Positions 40,649-53,147 of a stretch of 64,000 bases of DNA are shown here, one piece after another. The number at the start of each line of letters is the position of its first letter. The stretch's first letter is position 1. The position numbers were made by a program, and so were the translations under genes. This DNA is from Bolinopsis microptera (lineage: Eukaryota > Ctenophora > Tentaculata > Lobata > Bolinopsidae), in the NCBI RefSeq assembly GCF_026151205.1, contig NC_087075.1, positions 6,962,858 through 7,026,857 on the forward strand. The letters run 5' to 3'. The notes under the pieces were generated by a model. It was not told the DNA's origin. It saw only the letters and a list, made by a program, of their open reading frames with translations, and ran no database searches.

Positions 40649-43600
40649 ATGGTTCGATTAAAAGGAAAGCTTACTGTGACAAAGAAAACATCATCGAGCA
40701 AACTCAAAGGTGGGTCTAGTTCAGAGATATTAGTTACTGTTGGTAGAGTAAGGATGTGATACTCAAAATTCTACAGATCTGCAATTTATCGATTCTTTGG
40801 CCCATTAAGTACATTCAAATATCAGTGTTTTTATTTACCTGTTAGCAATAGTATTCTGACCCGGACATGTGTTCCATCGTATTCGGAACAACAGCTACTG
40901 GGAGAATTTCCAAGGACATATTATTTTGATTTTTTTTCCCGTTAACTCAATGAAACGATAACTATGCCAGTCATTAAGAAAAGTGAACCAGTCATAAACA
41001 AACAGACCAACGATCAATTTAAAAATAATTCAGTTGGATTAAAGTTTCCATCGAAATTTCGACCAGTACCTTCTGCTGATTCAATTACTGATTTTAAAAG
41101 TAAACTGAAAACTCCCCCACACTCCACAGGGGTAGTAGCTGAGGAGCCGTTAGAACGTATATTCACATTGGAGTGGCACTTCTACATTGCTTTGGGTGTT
41201 TTCCTTAGTGTTTATGTTAAGTGCACATCAGCTTCCATTCCTAGTGGGGATGCAGGTATGTACAAAGCTTCTGAATTTACGCCAAATTAGAATCCCCTGC
41301 AGGCCGCATTAATTAAAGACCTGTGCAATGTGCATGTGACCGCAGTTGCAAATTATTGCAGCCACATTATTATATATATGTCTGTTTTGTTGTGATTTTG
41401 TTGTTTTCTGTTTCAGTGTGTATTTTATTCAAATAAACTTTATCTTTGGTTTCAATGTATATTTTTAGATGGGCATGTGGTAAAAAAACTGATTTTCAAG
41501 GAATAGGATGAGTCCCTTTTGTGTGACAACAGGCATTTTAGTCTTGCAAGAAATTGTTTAAAGAGACAGTACGACACCACAAATAGTATGAAATCTCCGT
41601 AATATTTTACATATTTTTAAATCTCTGAAACATTAAAACCCCTAACAGTACCTATCATTCAGGTGACTTTATCATGGCATCCCATCACTTTGGGGTGGCT
41701 CACCCGCCTGGATATCCTCTGTACGTGACATTGGGATATATTTGGATGAAATTATTACCTTTTGGAAGTCCTGCGTTTAAATTAAATCTCCTTACCAGCA
41801 TGATTGGAGGGCTGGCTGCGACAATTGTATACATCACTACTTACAAGTTAGTTCCTAGTGAATATCATACAAAACTGATAAAAGTAAGCTCAAAATCATT
41901 CATTTTCCCGGGAATTTCTGCTGGTATTAAACTGGTTTTAAATTGAAATTATAGATCGATATCGCTTCATAAAAGTATCATGATATATCAGCCAAAATAA
42001 AACTGAATTGTGAACAGAGTGACAATTACATAAACTGCTATTAATAATCGTTCCATCCACCCCCTGTAATTCATAATGAAAATTACCGGGAAATATTCTC
42101 AAGCTTTCAGTATCTGCACAGTTTACTTGCAACAATAGCTCCCCAACAGTAACGTCAGAAACGTCAATAATAAATCCGCAGGATTACCAATTTCATCCCG
42201 AGTGCAGTGTTTGCCAGTACTGTATTCGGTTTTTCTCACCTGGTGTGGTTCCACTCGGTTGGTGCGGAGATATTCTCCCTGAACAATCTGTTTTGTGCTC
42301 TTCTCCTTTATTGGGTGGTCAGGTTCCAACGTGCTGCGGTTACTAATAGAGCCAGGGTACGATACTTTAATTCTACGGGTGGTTGAGGGTGGAGTGGAGG
42401 GGTGGAGGGGGAGGCGGAGGGGCTGTTCAGGGGGAGGGGGAGGGGGATTTGTTCGAAACATTCAGGATTTCGCCACCGAATGATGATAACCCCACTCCAC
42501 GCCACGATAAGAACTGATCTTACTGAAACCAATTGACTTATTTATATTGTCAGGTTGCCATGGAGGCGAGTTTCCTGTCAGGGCTGAGTATGTGTAATCA
42601 GCACACCAGCGTTCTCTTTATTTCTGTTGTAGGATCATGGATGTTCATCTCTCTGTTGAGGGACAAGGTAAGCTCTTTCTTCATTCAGTTTTGGCTCTTT
42701 TTCTATTAGTCTTAACATCTCAGCTTCCGTGAATTTTACAATTCCTAGAGGTAGGCAAACCATATTCATGATATCCCACATCTGTGTACCACCCAGGTCC
42801 AGCCTATTACCAAAAAAGGAGGCATTATATTATGAGACTTCTTCCATCGTTAAGTTGAAATTGCATTCCCGAAAAAATTCAATAATGTGAAATTTTTTAA
42901 ATATTTAACTTTGCTTTCAGTTTTCGTTTTTCTGGATGAAATCGAGTACATAAGTTCAACACTCGAATCTAAGTTCAGAACAACGAAGAATAAGTAATTC
43001 TGCACAGCAAATCTGCCGATATTTTCTTATAATGATCGGTGTGACCATGGTTAAATACTAGTTGCACATATCCAGTTTATCAACAAAAACCTGCATTTTT
43101 TTCAGGCTATAACAGCAAAACAGTTTGCTTGCACAGGAGCAATATTCACCCTAGCACTGCTCCCTTATATACAACTGCCCTTGAGCGCTTACTTTGCTGG
43201 AGCGCCGAACACTTGGGGAGACCACCGTACTTTATCAGGTTATTTATCAGGTTATTTATCAGGTTATTTATCAGGTTATTTATCAGGTTATTTATCAGGT
43301 TATTTATCAGGTTATTTATCAGGTTATTTATCAGGTTATTTATCAGGTTATTTATCAGGTTATTTATCAGGTTATTTATCAGGTTATTTATCAGGTTATT
43401 TATCCGGTTATTTATCAGGTTATTTATCGGGTTATTTATCCGGTACTTTATCAGCTATCAGACAATGCTTTTAAATTTACATATATATATTTATTTATTA
43501 CAAATAGTCGAGCTTTTCGTCTAGAATTAAAACAAATTCTTATATTATACAGGGGGGGGGGGCCAAAAGTCAGTACCCATACGTTGGCCTTAATAGCTCA

Positions 43601-45738
43601 GTCACTGAGTGCCCAATTGACATAATTCTTTCTGGTATGACTTACTACCGCCACTGGTTCGAGGAATTTGTCAAATCGAAAAATATTCGTGTTCATTTTT
43701 TGCAAATGAAGGTTCATTTTCGCATTTATTTGATAGCTTGGATAGTCGGATCGAGCCAAATTTTATTGAATGGTGTTTGGCCATTTAAATTACATTTGTC
43801 CTGAAAAAAATGGGGGTTCTAGCTTCTCAGATGACCGAGATATGAAGCATAACGAGTTTGTTCATTACGTGTGATCAGGTGATTGGGTTGAGGCTAGATC
43901 CGCATTATGGGAATCGTGCAGAGAGCCCAATTACGGTGTCGTAATTGGGTAATCATTGAGTACCCAATCAATTTTGCTAACGAGATAAACAAATTGCTTG
44001 ATAACTTCGTCATTTCAAATCCGTTTCGCACCATATTTCCAGATTATATTCCGGATTAAATGACCTATTGCAATATCTTACAACGAAGTCTCTAACATGT
44101 TCAAAAACACGAGTATAAGCAATTCAATGTTAATTGGGTGTGGCCCCCAAAAATCGAATTTTCAAATTTTGGTGACGGAATCCTCGAACAAGTAGGTACA
44201 GTATGCCATCTGCAAATCAACAACTCTCAAATGTAAAACACGGAGGTGGTATAAGACCCAACGTATGGGTACTGACTTTTGCCCCCCCCCCCCCCCCCCT
44301 GTAGTATTGTGAAGCCTGGGTGTGTACTTACTACACCTGGTTAAAACGCTTCCATCCCATTACATAATACTCAATAAATCTAACATTTGTAGTTTAAAAC
44401 TAATTATGTATGTACCCATCCTTGGAGAACCCGGTGGATGTCCTTGCTATACGGCAGTGTTAAACAAGGAACTGAAACCGTGGGGTTCCGTTCAGGCCCT
44501 TCACACTTTGTTTCTGTCTAGTTATAATGTACCGTCACAATAGTGACTTTAGTATACAATTTGTTTTCATCATTTTTCAATTGGAATGTTTTAGGAATCT
44601 GGAAACACTTTGTACGGGAAGAATACGGCACTTTCAGACTACAGGCACAAGACGGTCTTTCAAGTGACTTTCTCGGGAATCTGAGGTAAACTTCGCTTAA
44701 ATAAATTATTGAACTTATTAAAATCTTGGGTAAGCCATGATGCTTTTTTGTTAATTTCGGCTTCTTAAAAAAATAGTGTATAATACACTAGGGAAATATC
44801 GCAAATAAAATATTTATCGCAAAACTATGCACCATACAACGTGAATTCCAACTTTTGCAAATCTTAATAAATTGTTATTTCGTGCTCCATATTTTCTAAA
44901 ACCCTGAGATGATGTACGCAGAAATTGTATAATTTAACAAATAGTGTGTGTATAAACCACATTTCCTCTCACCCCCAGGATGTACACACGTGACGTCATC
45001 AAGGAGTTGGGTATATTGACGTTGCTATTGTGTGCTGCCTGTCTTACTACTGTTTGGCACTTCTCCCATATCAAAACTGTAAGTTATCTCCATAAAGACC
45101 GGTTAAAATTCACATTCCTATCTCCACTTTTTATATGGGGGAATTTTACTTGCTGTAATATTTTCCGCGAATTATTTCCCCGAAAAGTTGTGGACACTGG
45201 TAACCGATAATTTCCCGCAAGGGTTGTCGCCTGTCGGAGTACGAGTACTGCGAGTCACCTCAGACTGGCTGGCGGGAAGTTTCAAAAAAAATAACAGTTG
45301 TGCACTATATATTACACACTATATTGTATCAGCGCACGTATCACCCTCACACAAAATACACATTGTTTAATCCAGCACTATGCACTCAACAGCAAAGGTA
45401 TTATTGTATTTATATAACGAACCACAGTTCCACAATCCACAATTCCACTGCTGGAACTATGTGGATTTGCAGATAGTAGGGAACTGGGAACAGTGGCGTA
45501 ACGTTGCCTGTTGGCCCCCCCCCCCCCCCCCCCCCGCCGACAAAGCGCCCCCCTGTTGGCGCTCCCTTCCCTTTTGGTGCCCCTCCCTCAAATTGAACAA
45601 ATTAGGTGATTTTTTAGGATACGCCGGTAAAATCTCACAAAAAAAGTGTGTATCTAGAGCAAAACGCGCAGTTTTGCTAGTACTTTAGTTAAGTTTTCGA
45701 AATTGTCCCACAAACGACGATGTGGTGCCCCCCTAAGA

Positions 45739-45774
<36 letters not shown>

Positions 45775-48700
45775 CATAGCGGGGCCCTTCGTTAAGCCAC
45801 TGACTGGGAAGGGCCAAGAGATGTATTATTGGAAATTATACCTTTTTACGATCACTGTATCTGGGTTGATATTTCAGATCGTGTACGTGTACGCTGCTAA
45901 TATTGGAGTCTACATTCTCTTCTTCTGTAACCAGGCAAATGTTGATCTCAGCGCGAAAGAATTTAACAAGGGCGTGGTAAGTTTATATTACTTTCCTATG
46001 ATTATTGAGTTTCTTTATCAAATGGTCTTAGTTGTGTCTAGCTTTGAATATTTAGGAATCATATTTTTAATGCGATTATCTACGTCTCTACAGCATATTT
46101 TCTCTACAGCATATTTTCCATAATAGAATAGTACTAGTAAAATAACTTGATAATAGCCAAATTACAGAATGTATTGTGGGCCGTGCCATAAAAACTGAGA
46201 ATACACCCTCTGATGATGTTTGTATCATTACATTATTGTCTGTGTCATTGCATTATTATTTGATTTGGATTGATTTGATTATTGCGATGGAGAGTGATTT
46301 TAGCGCCCGGCGCGGACGCAGAATTGCGAATTTGTAGAAGCTAATGCGTCAAAATAACGTGGCCTGGATCATTAAATATATAATAATTATATTAATTGCG
46401 CGCATGCCTGCATAGAAAAATTAATTCTGCAAAACATTATTATAACTTTTGACGAAAGTTTTTAATTTCAGTTAGAACGGTTTTGGATGCAAGCCAATAT
46501 CCCGGTCAGCATTCTAGCCGGTTGCGGCATGTGGTGTCTGTACTCTTTTATCGCTGAAAGATGGAAGGTAGAGAAGCTTCACTACTTATTGGGACTTGTT
46601 GCCCTGCTGGTTGGGACTCATCAAATTGTGAGTATTACTGTTTCCAGGATTGATAGTTGATACCACTTATACATGTATATATATTAGGAGACATGGATTG
46701 TCAAGTAAACCTTTTCCTCGAAAACGATTCCTAAACTTAGGCCTGAATCCGATTGTCTCTGCTACAAATTAGCTAGGAATTATGATAAAACTAAGTAACA
46801 ATAAAATATTACTCCCAGAGAAGAAACCTCACTTCATGCGAGTTGAACAACAACTTCATCATGCGAGATTTCGGGAGGAATATGTTAGATGCTGTGCCAA
46901 GAAATGGTGTTCTGCTCGTACAAGGAGATATGCCTTCCATCATTACCTCGTGAGATTCACAAAATTAAGGGGCTTGTGATCATGGAAATTATACTTTCTA
47001 ACAATTGCAATTTAACCCTTTAAGATATTCAGGAGGGGCGAGGATGCGAGGATTTGTGGATGATTTTGCGCCATGGGTGATAACAAAATTTTCGTATTAC
47101 CTTACAAGACATATTTATGGCTGCCTAATTTGCGACGATCGAAATTTTGGCGGTCCGAAAATATGGCGAAATTTTCGGAAAACCGCCACATTTCGTACGT
47201 TATAAATATGTCTTGTAAGGTATTCTGAAATCCACGCTTTGATAGATGTTTATAATTAAATAATTGGCATATTGATTCCATCGACTCTTAACTTCTTAAT
47301 GACTCCAAACCTTCCTCAGCTATCTGCGCTACAGTGAGAACTACAGACCTGATGTAGACGTGGTTGATCAGGAGTTAATTGGATTTAATTGGTATAAATC
47401 AATGATCGGACCTAGATTCAACCACTACATATTCCCTTATGACAGGTTATAACTGTAATATTTTTAGTCGAACAAGATGTTCTGTAGCCAGCAGTTTTGG
47501 AAATCACCACCTAAGAATTCGAAGTATCACTACTAACATACATTCTCAGGGAGGTATATTTTAAAGAAATTCAGATACGAAGAGAAGAAAAAGAACCCTT
47601 CTCTTACAATTTTCTGGACGTTTTTGATGTTCACCGGATGGCTGGGTAAGCAATCATAAAATAGATAATTCGAGTTTTTGTGCTCTCGCCTCTCATACGC
47701 TTGGTGTAGCGCTCGTTGGGATAGTATAGGAATTCTTATTTCTATAAGTTTGAAATGATGTAATTTTCTGTTCACAGATCACCCTCTAAAACCTACAAGG
47801 AAACATTTCCTGTAGATTCCCGGTATATAAGCATCATTTGACAGAGCAACTTGTGGAGTGAGCTATGTGCCCAGCCTTGCGAACTCGGTGGATGTCCTTG
47901 CTGTACGGCAGTGTTAAACAAGGAACTGAAACCGAGGGGTTCCGTTCAGCCTTCAGGCCCTTCACACTTTGTGTCTGTCTTGTTATAATATACTTACTTA
48001 CTTCGTTGAGTTTATCCGTGGAGCCGGGAGGATCATCAGATATCTGACCACTTGGATGGCGAGTAGTCAACCAGTGAGTTTGACCAACTGCAGCTGTAGC
48101 CGGCGACCGGAGGGTTGTCCGGTAGCAAAGCAAAAAAAGTTCGACAAAGTACACTTAAACATGTCAAAGGATGAATCATCCTTTACTGTGTGAGGCACTT
48201 TGTTCCACAGCTTCGGTCCTTGGACTGCAAAAGACCTGTCGTACAGTGATTGGTTGCGTATAAAGGAACCTGACTTAGACAGTGAGGGTATGACAGCTAC
48301 ATCACCGTGTCTTGGGGTTACCGTTACAATAATGACTTTAATATAACGCAATCCAGGCTCAGACCCTTTCGAACTGCATTAAATATACTCCTTTTGCAAA
48401 TATACTCCCAACTTTAGTCCCGCCAAAACAATTATATATGGAAATTGCAAACCGATTCAGTTTTGAAACCATCAAGAAAATTTTGAAATTTTTTGACCGA
48501 TTAGCAACCATATAGACTAATTAAATTACTTGGGAAAGAATTGACTCTTACAATTTTTCGGACGTAGGACCTGCAAAAGAATTGGAGGTTTGTTTAAAAG
48601 TTAGTTCACGAACTTAAATTCATCATTTCGATACCTTTAATTTTACCGACTAACCTGTGTTTCCAGGGTTGCTCTATACGTTTATCCTTTGGAAATGAGA

Positions 48701-50340
48701 GAGGGAGATGAATCATGGACGGAGATATACGAGATTGTCCCAACCAGCATGGTGTTTGAAGGTGAGTTTTGCGATATTCTTTCTATGCAGCTATATTTTA
48801 TTGGATTCTGAAGTTCTCATATTATTATTTGAATCCCAATCACACACTGACGGGATATTTATTTTATTCAACTCAGTGCGGCATAAAGAAGATTCCTACA
48901 GTATTGAAGAGTTTTTAGATATCGCGGATCAGCGATTGAAGTTCGATACCAGTCACATCAACTGCGACAGTTCTCTGTATCCAGGTAATAATGGAGTTTT
49001 AGCGTTGTTTTATCCTTAATCTGGTGACTGGTCAAATGATTATTGTAGAAATTGTTCTAAAACTGGCAAGCAAAAGATGAAACAGGATTAAAACAGGATT
49101 AAACAGGACTTTTGATCAATTTTCTTTCTCTGTTCGATTAAGTGGTGAATCGTTTTTAGGTCAAACTGATTATAAAAGAAATATCTAACTAAAATAGACT
49201 ATAAAAAGTTGTTTAAATAGGACAACAATTAATATTTGATTCTAAAGTTTATTGCTAGTTATTTAATTAATTGGTATCTTTTATATCTTTCAAGGGGTGC
49301 GATAATCGAAACCCACGATATCCCGACTTAAGCTACATTATTTTCAGTCCGTAGTTGGGAACATCTAATAGCTGACAAATGTGGCGCTCAGGCATTCCTT
49401 CCTGCCATATACGCTCAAGTAAAGTTTACAGAAGATGAAACAGCGTATATAAAACCACACAACCGACTCCTCATGATCAAGATCTTTAATGTGAGCTTTT
49501 CATATATTTTTAAAACTGCTATAGGAAGTAATGGAAATGGCGACTTAATAATGTGACGAAGAGACTGCACTCCATGATATCACATATACTCTTCGTATTT
49601 TGTTTTTTAACCCAGATGTTTGGTGGGTTATCAAAAAGAAGTCTTCTTGGTGCTGCTTTTTACTGCGCGTATAAAAAGAATCGTACAAACAGTTTTAAAA
49701 ATTCAATAATTGTATAACATCTATTTCAATTCCATTGTATTTCAGTCCAGTTCCAATGATGTATTGTATTTCAGTTTTACAGACACGCGTGTGATACTAT
49801 GACAGTAATATTAGAGGACGGTACGACTAAAATGCTGTTTAAACCCGATCACAACAATTACTACGGGATAATGGCCTACCTTCTTTATCAAAACTACTTA
49901 AGGTAAATCCTCAGAACTGCTGGCAAAATGGTTTTAGACTGTTCATAAATCGAAATTCCCGAAACACAATTCAGGGGATTACACTCAATGGACATGAATG
50001 AGAAGTGCCCATCAACTACTATACATTTATTTAGATGGCTCTGGGATAGTAAAAAGATGCCATTTTGTGCGATCGCTACAGAATATGTGATTTTTGAAGA
50101 CAACAATGTAATGAGCAGCAGCTGAATTTTCAATATTTCAGCACGGAGGAGTTTGCAGAAGCAGGAAAGTACGCCCGAGTGATGAATTATCAACTGGAGA
50201 CGTACATGAGAAGAAATGATGAAGGTAAAGATGTGAAGGAAGATTACAAAGACATTAAGTCCGTGTTGGCTGGGGCAATGAAACAGTTTCCGGACTTGGA
50301 AACCAATAAGGACTATGACATGGTGAAGCTGGGGATATAA
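40649..50340 (+). CDS. TMEM260: TMEM260 orthologue (membrane O-mannosyltransferase), 18 exons
   Basis: Exons: 40649-40709, 40971-41255, 41663-41846, 42182-42356, 42554-42667, 43106-43238, 44595-44685, 44979-45078, 45878-45976, 46472-46627, 46819-46949, 47320-47445, 47550-47645, 48667-48761, 48877-48984, 49348-49490, 49775-49902, 50142-50340. All have GT-AG borders with matching phases; the sum is 2424 nt (807 residues). Starting at the ATG at 40964 in exon 2 would give 789 residues. Signatures against human TMEM260: PSGDAGDFIMASHHFGVAHP (GDSGE-type loop), GAEIFSLNNLF, LSMCNQHTS, VREEYGTF, ERFWMQ, LLVQGDMP and GDESW. About ten membrane helices, then a lumenal C-terminal domain. Human TMEM260 is an ER O-mannosyltransferase acting on IPT domains of receptors such as plexins. 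A polyadenylation signal AATAAA lies at 50361. Confidence 0.92.
42376..42450 (+). other. G-rich tract in TMEM260 intron 3
   Basis: Starts 20 bases after the donor of the exon ending at 42356. Many runs of three to six G separated by short gaps could form a G-quadruplex in the pre-mRNA. The complementary strand gives a spurious proline-rich frame. Confidence 0.6.
43231..43454 (+). repeat. TMEM260: 12-bp minisatellite at the TMEM260 exon 6 donor
   Basis: About 17 to 18 units of GTTATTTATCAG, nearly identical until a few variant units at the end. The last exon bases (TTTATCAG at 43231-43238) and the donor GTTATT form the first unit, so every unit repeats the exon end and donor. In the exon frame the array reads as Gly-Tyr-Leu-Ser repeats without a stop. 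Which donor is used cannot be told from sequence; I chose the first because it fits the protein family. Confidence 0.95.
43550..44301. mobile_element. 752-bp inverted-repeat element with TA target site (mariner-like MITE)
   Basis: Ends are CAGGGGGG...CCAAAAGTCAGTACCCATACG and its inverse, with the outer part of each end a G or C homopolymer (up to about 18). Flanked by TA on both sides, as expected for Tc1/mariner targets. No open frame of note. Lies in a TMEM260 intron. Confidence 0.8.
44420..44545. repeat. LINE tail fragment in a TMEM260 intron
   Basis: Close match to 47870-47995 (GGTGGATGTCCTTGCT, AACAAGGAACTGAAACCG). Confidence 0.65.
45155..45350. repeat. Foldback family module A in a TMEM260 intron
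   Basis: Best match is 40360-40520; words ATTATTTCCCCGAAAAGT and CAGACTGGCTGGCGGGAAG. Confidence 0.7.
45491..45802. mobile_element. hAT-like MITE, 312 bp, 8-bp target duplication
   Basis: Begins CAGTGGCGTAACGTT and ends AAGCCACTG. The perfect 8-bp ACTGGGAA flanks both sides. Contains two poly-C tracts (about 45517-45535 and 45746-45773). Lies in the intron before the exon at 45878. Confidence 0.9.
47098..47222. mobile_element. 125-bp MITE with perfect ~21-bp inverted repeats
   Basis: TACCTTACAAGACATATTTA at the left end and its inverse at the right (47202-47222), plus an inner GAAATTTT/CCGCC hairpin. No coding capacity. Lies in a TMEM260 intron. Confidence 0.8.
47857..48351 (-). pseudogene. 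LINE 3' fragment: reverse transcriptase C-terminus and tail
   Basis: The minus-strand frame 48351-48067 encodes the end of a LINE ORF2: HGDVAVIPSLSKSG, then RSFAVQGPKLWNKVPHTV and a hydrophobic-basic tail, the usual C-terminus of CR1/L2/jockey-type ORF2. It is followed by the tail sequence shared with 44420-44545 and 29196-29300. 5'-truncated; dead. Lies in a TMEM260 intron. Confidence 0.75.
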
Positions 50341-52235
50341 TTTATGCGCTTTTCTTTCATAATAAAGCATAAAGAAACGATAAAAATCAACTTTCACTTC
50401 ATGGTTGTTTCTAAATTATATCGAGAGTAAACTATGTCGCCATTTACTGCCCAGAGTCAGACATTTTTTAAATTTCAGTTCCATTTTGCATTTGATTATT
50501 TTCACTTCGTAGTTAGCACTAACTGTAAACTCATAGTTAAAAATATACACGTACACACTGAAAATATACATACATACTCCATACATGCGGTAATTGGTAA
50601 ACTCTAAACTCTTGCAAACAATTTGTACCCTTTTTCTGGGGTTCTTGAGGAGAGCTTGCGTGTTGCGAACTTTTGGCCTCCTACGTGCCTACGTTGTAGA
50701 ATGTAGGCACGAGTATCGTGGCATTTGGTCACTAACAACTAAGTTTTTAAAATGACCATGGATGTCACGACGTGATACAATACAATTGTAGGTTTATAAC
50801 CTACCAGGACGCGCGCCAAGTTGGACGGTAATATATGGAACAGATATTTTACGAGTATCACCTGTTAACAATACAAGCGAACTGCAAGGGCTGTGTAGTG
50901 TGGATTGTGGATAGACAATAGAGCAATCCCCAGGTTGTAGCGCGATAAACTACCGAGCCGCCGATCAAATAATTATTCTTCTCGGTAGATCATTGATTGA
51001 CGATGTCAACCCATCGAGATTGTTGCTTTGCAAAGCAACGATCGACGATCATTGACGATGCGAAGCAAAAATGCTAGTTTGCGCAAAATGCACCAATGGC
51101 CACTTTGTCAAGCTGCAAAGGATTGACATCGTGAATCGAATCCCCAGGTAAAATTTAGCATGCTCGAGATTATAAACGTTGAACGTACAACATGAATTTA
51201 GTCGTGTAATTGCGCTTGCAATAAGCGCGCCCGCAGCTTAACGCGAAAGCACATAGGTTAGGTGAAGTCATTTAATAATTTGATTGACAATGTCAACCCA
51301 TCAAGATCGTTGCTCTAGCTTTGCAATGCAAAGCAACGATCGACGATGCAAAGCAAAAATGCTAGTTTGCGCGGCGCATCGAAGCGGCGAAGACGCGAAG
51401 TCCTCCAAGTAATAATAATAAGCACTAATAGCGCAAAGCGTTAGCTTTTGTGTTTTGTCTTTTACTGATTCACTCGGCCAAAAATTATTACGTGACTTTG
51501 GTTTATACGGTTGCAGTTTTGCAGTCGACAAAACGTGGTTTTATATAATCTGTAATTCCAATCCTAACTATAACCTCGGAGCTAACCAATATTGTAATCC
51601 TAACTCTAACCCGAGCCCTAAATAATTTACTGGGCGCGGCCGCGCTCAAGCTCAGCCTGTCATTCCGCCGAATCTCTATGTTAATGAACATGATAGCCTG
51701 AGGTCCCCAGGTAATAAATAATCGAATTCGTGTTTGACTAGCTTGTCACGTGACCTAAACAATATTTGGTATGCATCCTCATACACTGTTACATGCTAGG
51801 ACAGAAATTAAAATTCACAATTGTTAGAATCGCTCGCGCTATTTTCACGCCGCGCACTCGTGTCGCGCATAAAAATTGAATCGACGATATAAATCGAGCG
51901 CTACACGAATTATTATTCGCTTCTTCGCAGTTTTTCTCAGATTGATTTCAAAAACATTTCGTTTCGATATTAGTATTACAGAATTAATATTTCGTCATTG
52001 GTATTCTGCTGAATATTCTCATCTTGACAGGAATAGCTTTTTATAATGAAGTAGCTAAATAAATGTGTCCGAATAATAGAAGAAGTAAGATATTGAATGA
52101 GTACAAATATATTTTTATTCTTGTGATGATGATATAATAAATGGCCGATTATTGGATTGTTCGGATTGTCTTATTATTATCAAATAAGTCAATCTTACAA
52201 ATGTCAACAATCCTAACATAATTTAGAACCGATTG
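50341..52235. other. Non-coding gap with GC-rich repeat modules
   Basis: TMEM260 3' end with AATAAA at 50361-50366. Then GC-rich repeat pieces at 50940-51135 and 51270-51400 that share GATTGACRATGTCAACCCAT, AAAGCAACGATCGACGAT and AAAATGCTAGTTTGCGC. No gene seen. Confidence 0.5.
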
Positions 52236-52255
52236 CAGTGGCGTAACGCTGCCCC

Positions 52256-53147
52256 GTAGGGACTACGGGTGGAAGATGAATAATTGATATTCCAACAGCA
52301 TCTTGTTCCCTGCATTGTGCTGATTCCGGGAAGCATTTTGTTTACGCTCTCATCATTCTGTAGGATGAGATATCGTTCATTTAAAATTGGGTAATTATAG
52401 GCCTGTCAAGGATTTCAGCCTAATTAAGAGCTGATCAATTGCAGCTAGTTGTGCCATATAAGGGATAACTGAGGTCACGTGACATTCAGTCCTATCACGT
52501 GACCGCTAATCCTATCACGTGACCTTGATTCGTAAAGCCTCGGGCACGTGATCACATTCGTAACGTGTCGTATGCCGACTAGGAGATTTTGTGACGTCAC
52601 CAGAGCTGAAGCTACTTGATCAGGCCTTATATGGAATAATATCGTGTATCGGGTGTAATTGGACCCAATTAGAGCAGCTGAGCGCTCAATTATAGCAGCA
52701 TCTGGTACCACCTTCTGAAACCCAGCAGACAGCTGGCCCAGAGAATCGAAATTAGAAGGATTTTTTATTGATGGAAATCGAAGCGGAAACCTTGTAACCC
52801 TATGTTTTCGATGACGCCGAACAAGATTAAACAGGTTATAATTGTCCTACTCTCGTGTAAATTGCTCTAAAACGTGATTGAAATTGTAATGATGCTATCA
52901 ATTGTAATACAGTTTTTACATTAAGCTGAGCGGCGTAACGGCTGGCATTCCTGGGCCGCACTCATCCCAGATTGTCATTCCGCCGCAGCTTCAATTTATC
53001 TGGATATTACAGCCTGGGGTCCCCAGGTAACGACTGGAACCGCTATATCTGCCTAATCTCAGCTATTGTAAATAATGAAGCCTGTGATCCGCACATCAGG
53101 TATTGACCACATTGAACGGGCTTGAATCGAACAAGCCGTGTTATTAA
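52256..53147 (+). repeat. Left long terminal inverted repeat
   Basis: Inverted copy of about 55615-56490. A short open frame (52475-52711 minus, 56035-56271 plus) is identical in both arms, showing very low divergence. Contains repeated CACGTGA words (about 52470-52560), CACGTG being a palindrome. Confidence 0.9.

Noticed and set aside
42123-42461. Minus-strand proline-rich frame
   Set aside because: It is the complement of TMEM260 exon 4 and the G-rich intron tract.
43231-43454. CRISPR-like regular repeat
   Set aside because: Units are contiguous 12-mers without spacers, in an animal gene intron.
43129-43625. Three overlapping open frames of repeated tetrapeptides
   Set aside because: They come from the 12-bp minisatellite, whose length is a multiple of three; only the exon part before 43239 is supported as coding.
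46628-47319. Apparent missing TMEM260 exon (possible pseudogene)
   Set aside because: A closer reading found the exon at 46819-46949 (RDFGRNMLDAV, LLVQGDMP) with matching splice phases, so the gene is complete.
47550-47645. Alternative frame of the TMEM260 exon starting at 47554
   Set aside because: It gives a plausible peptide but breaks the phase to the next exon; the frame from 47550 joins both neighbours.
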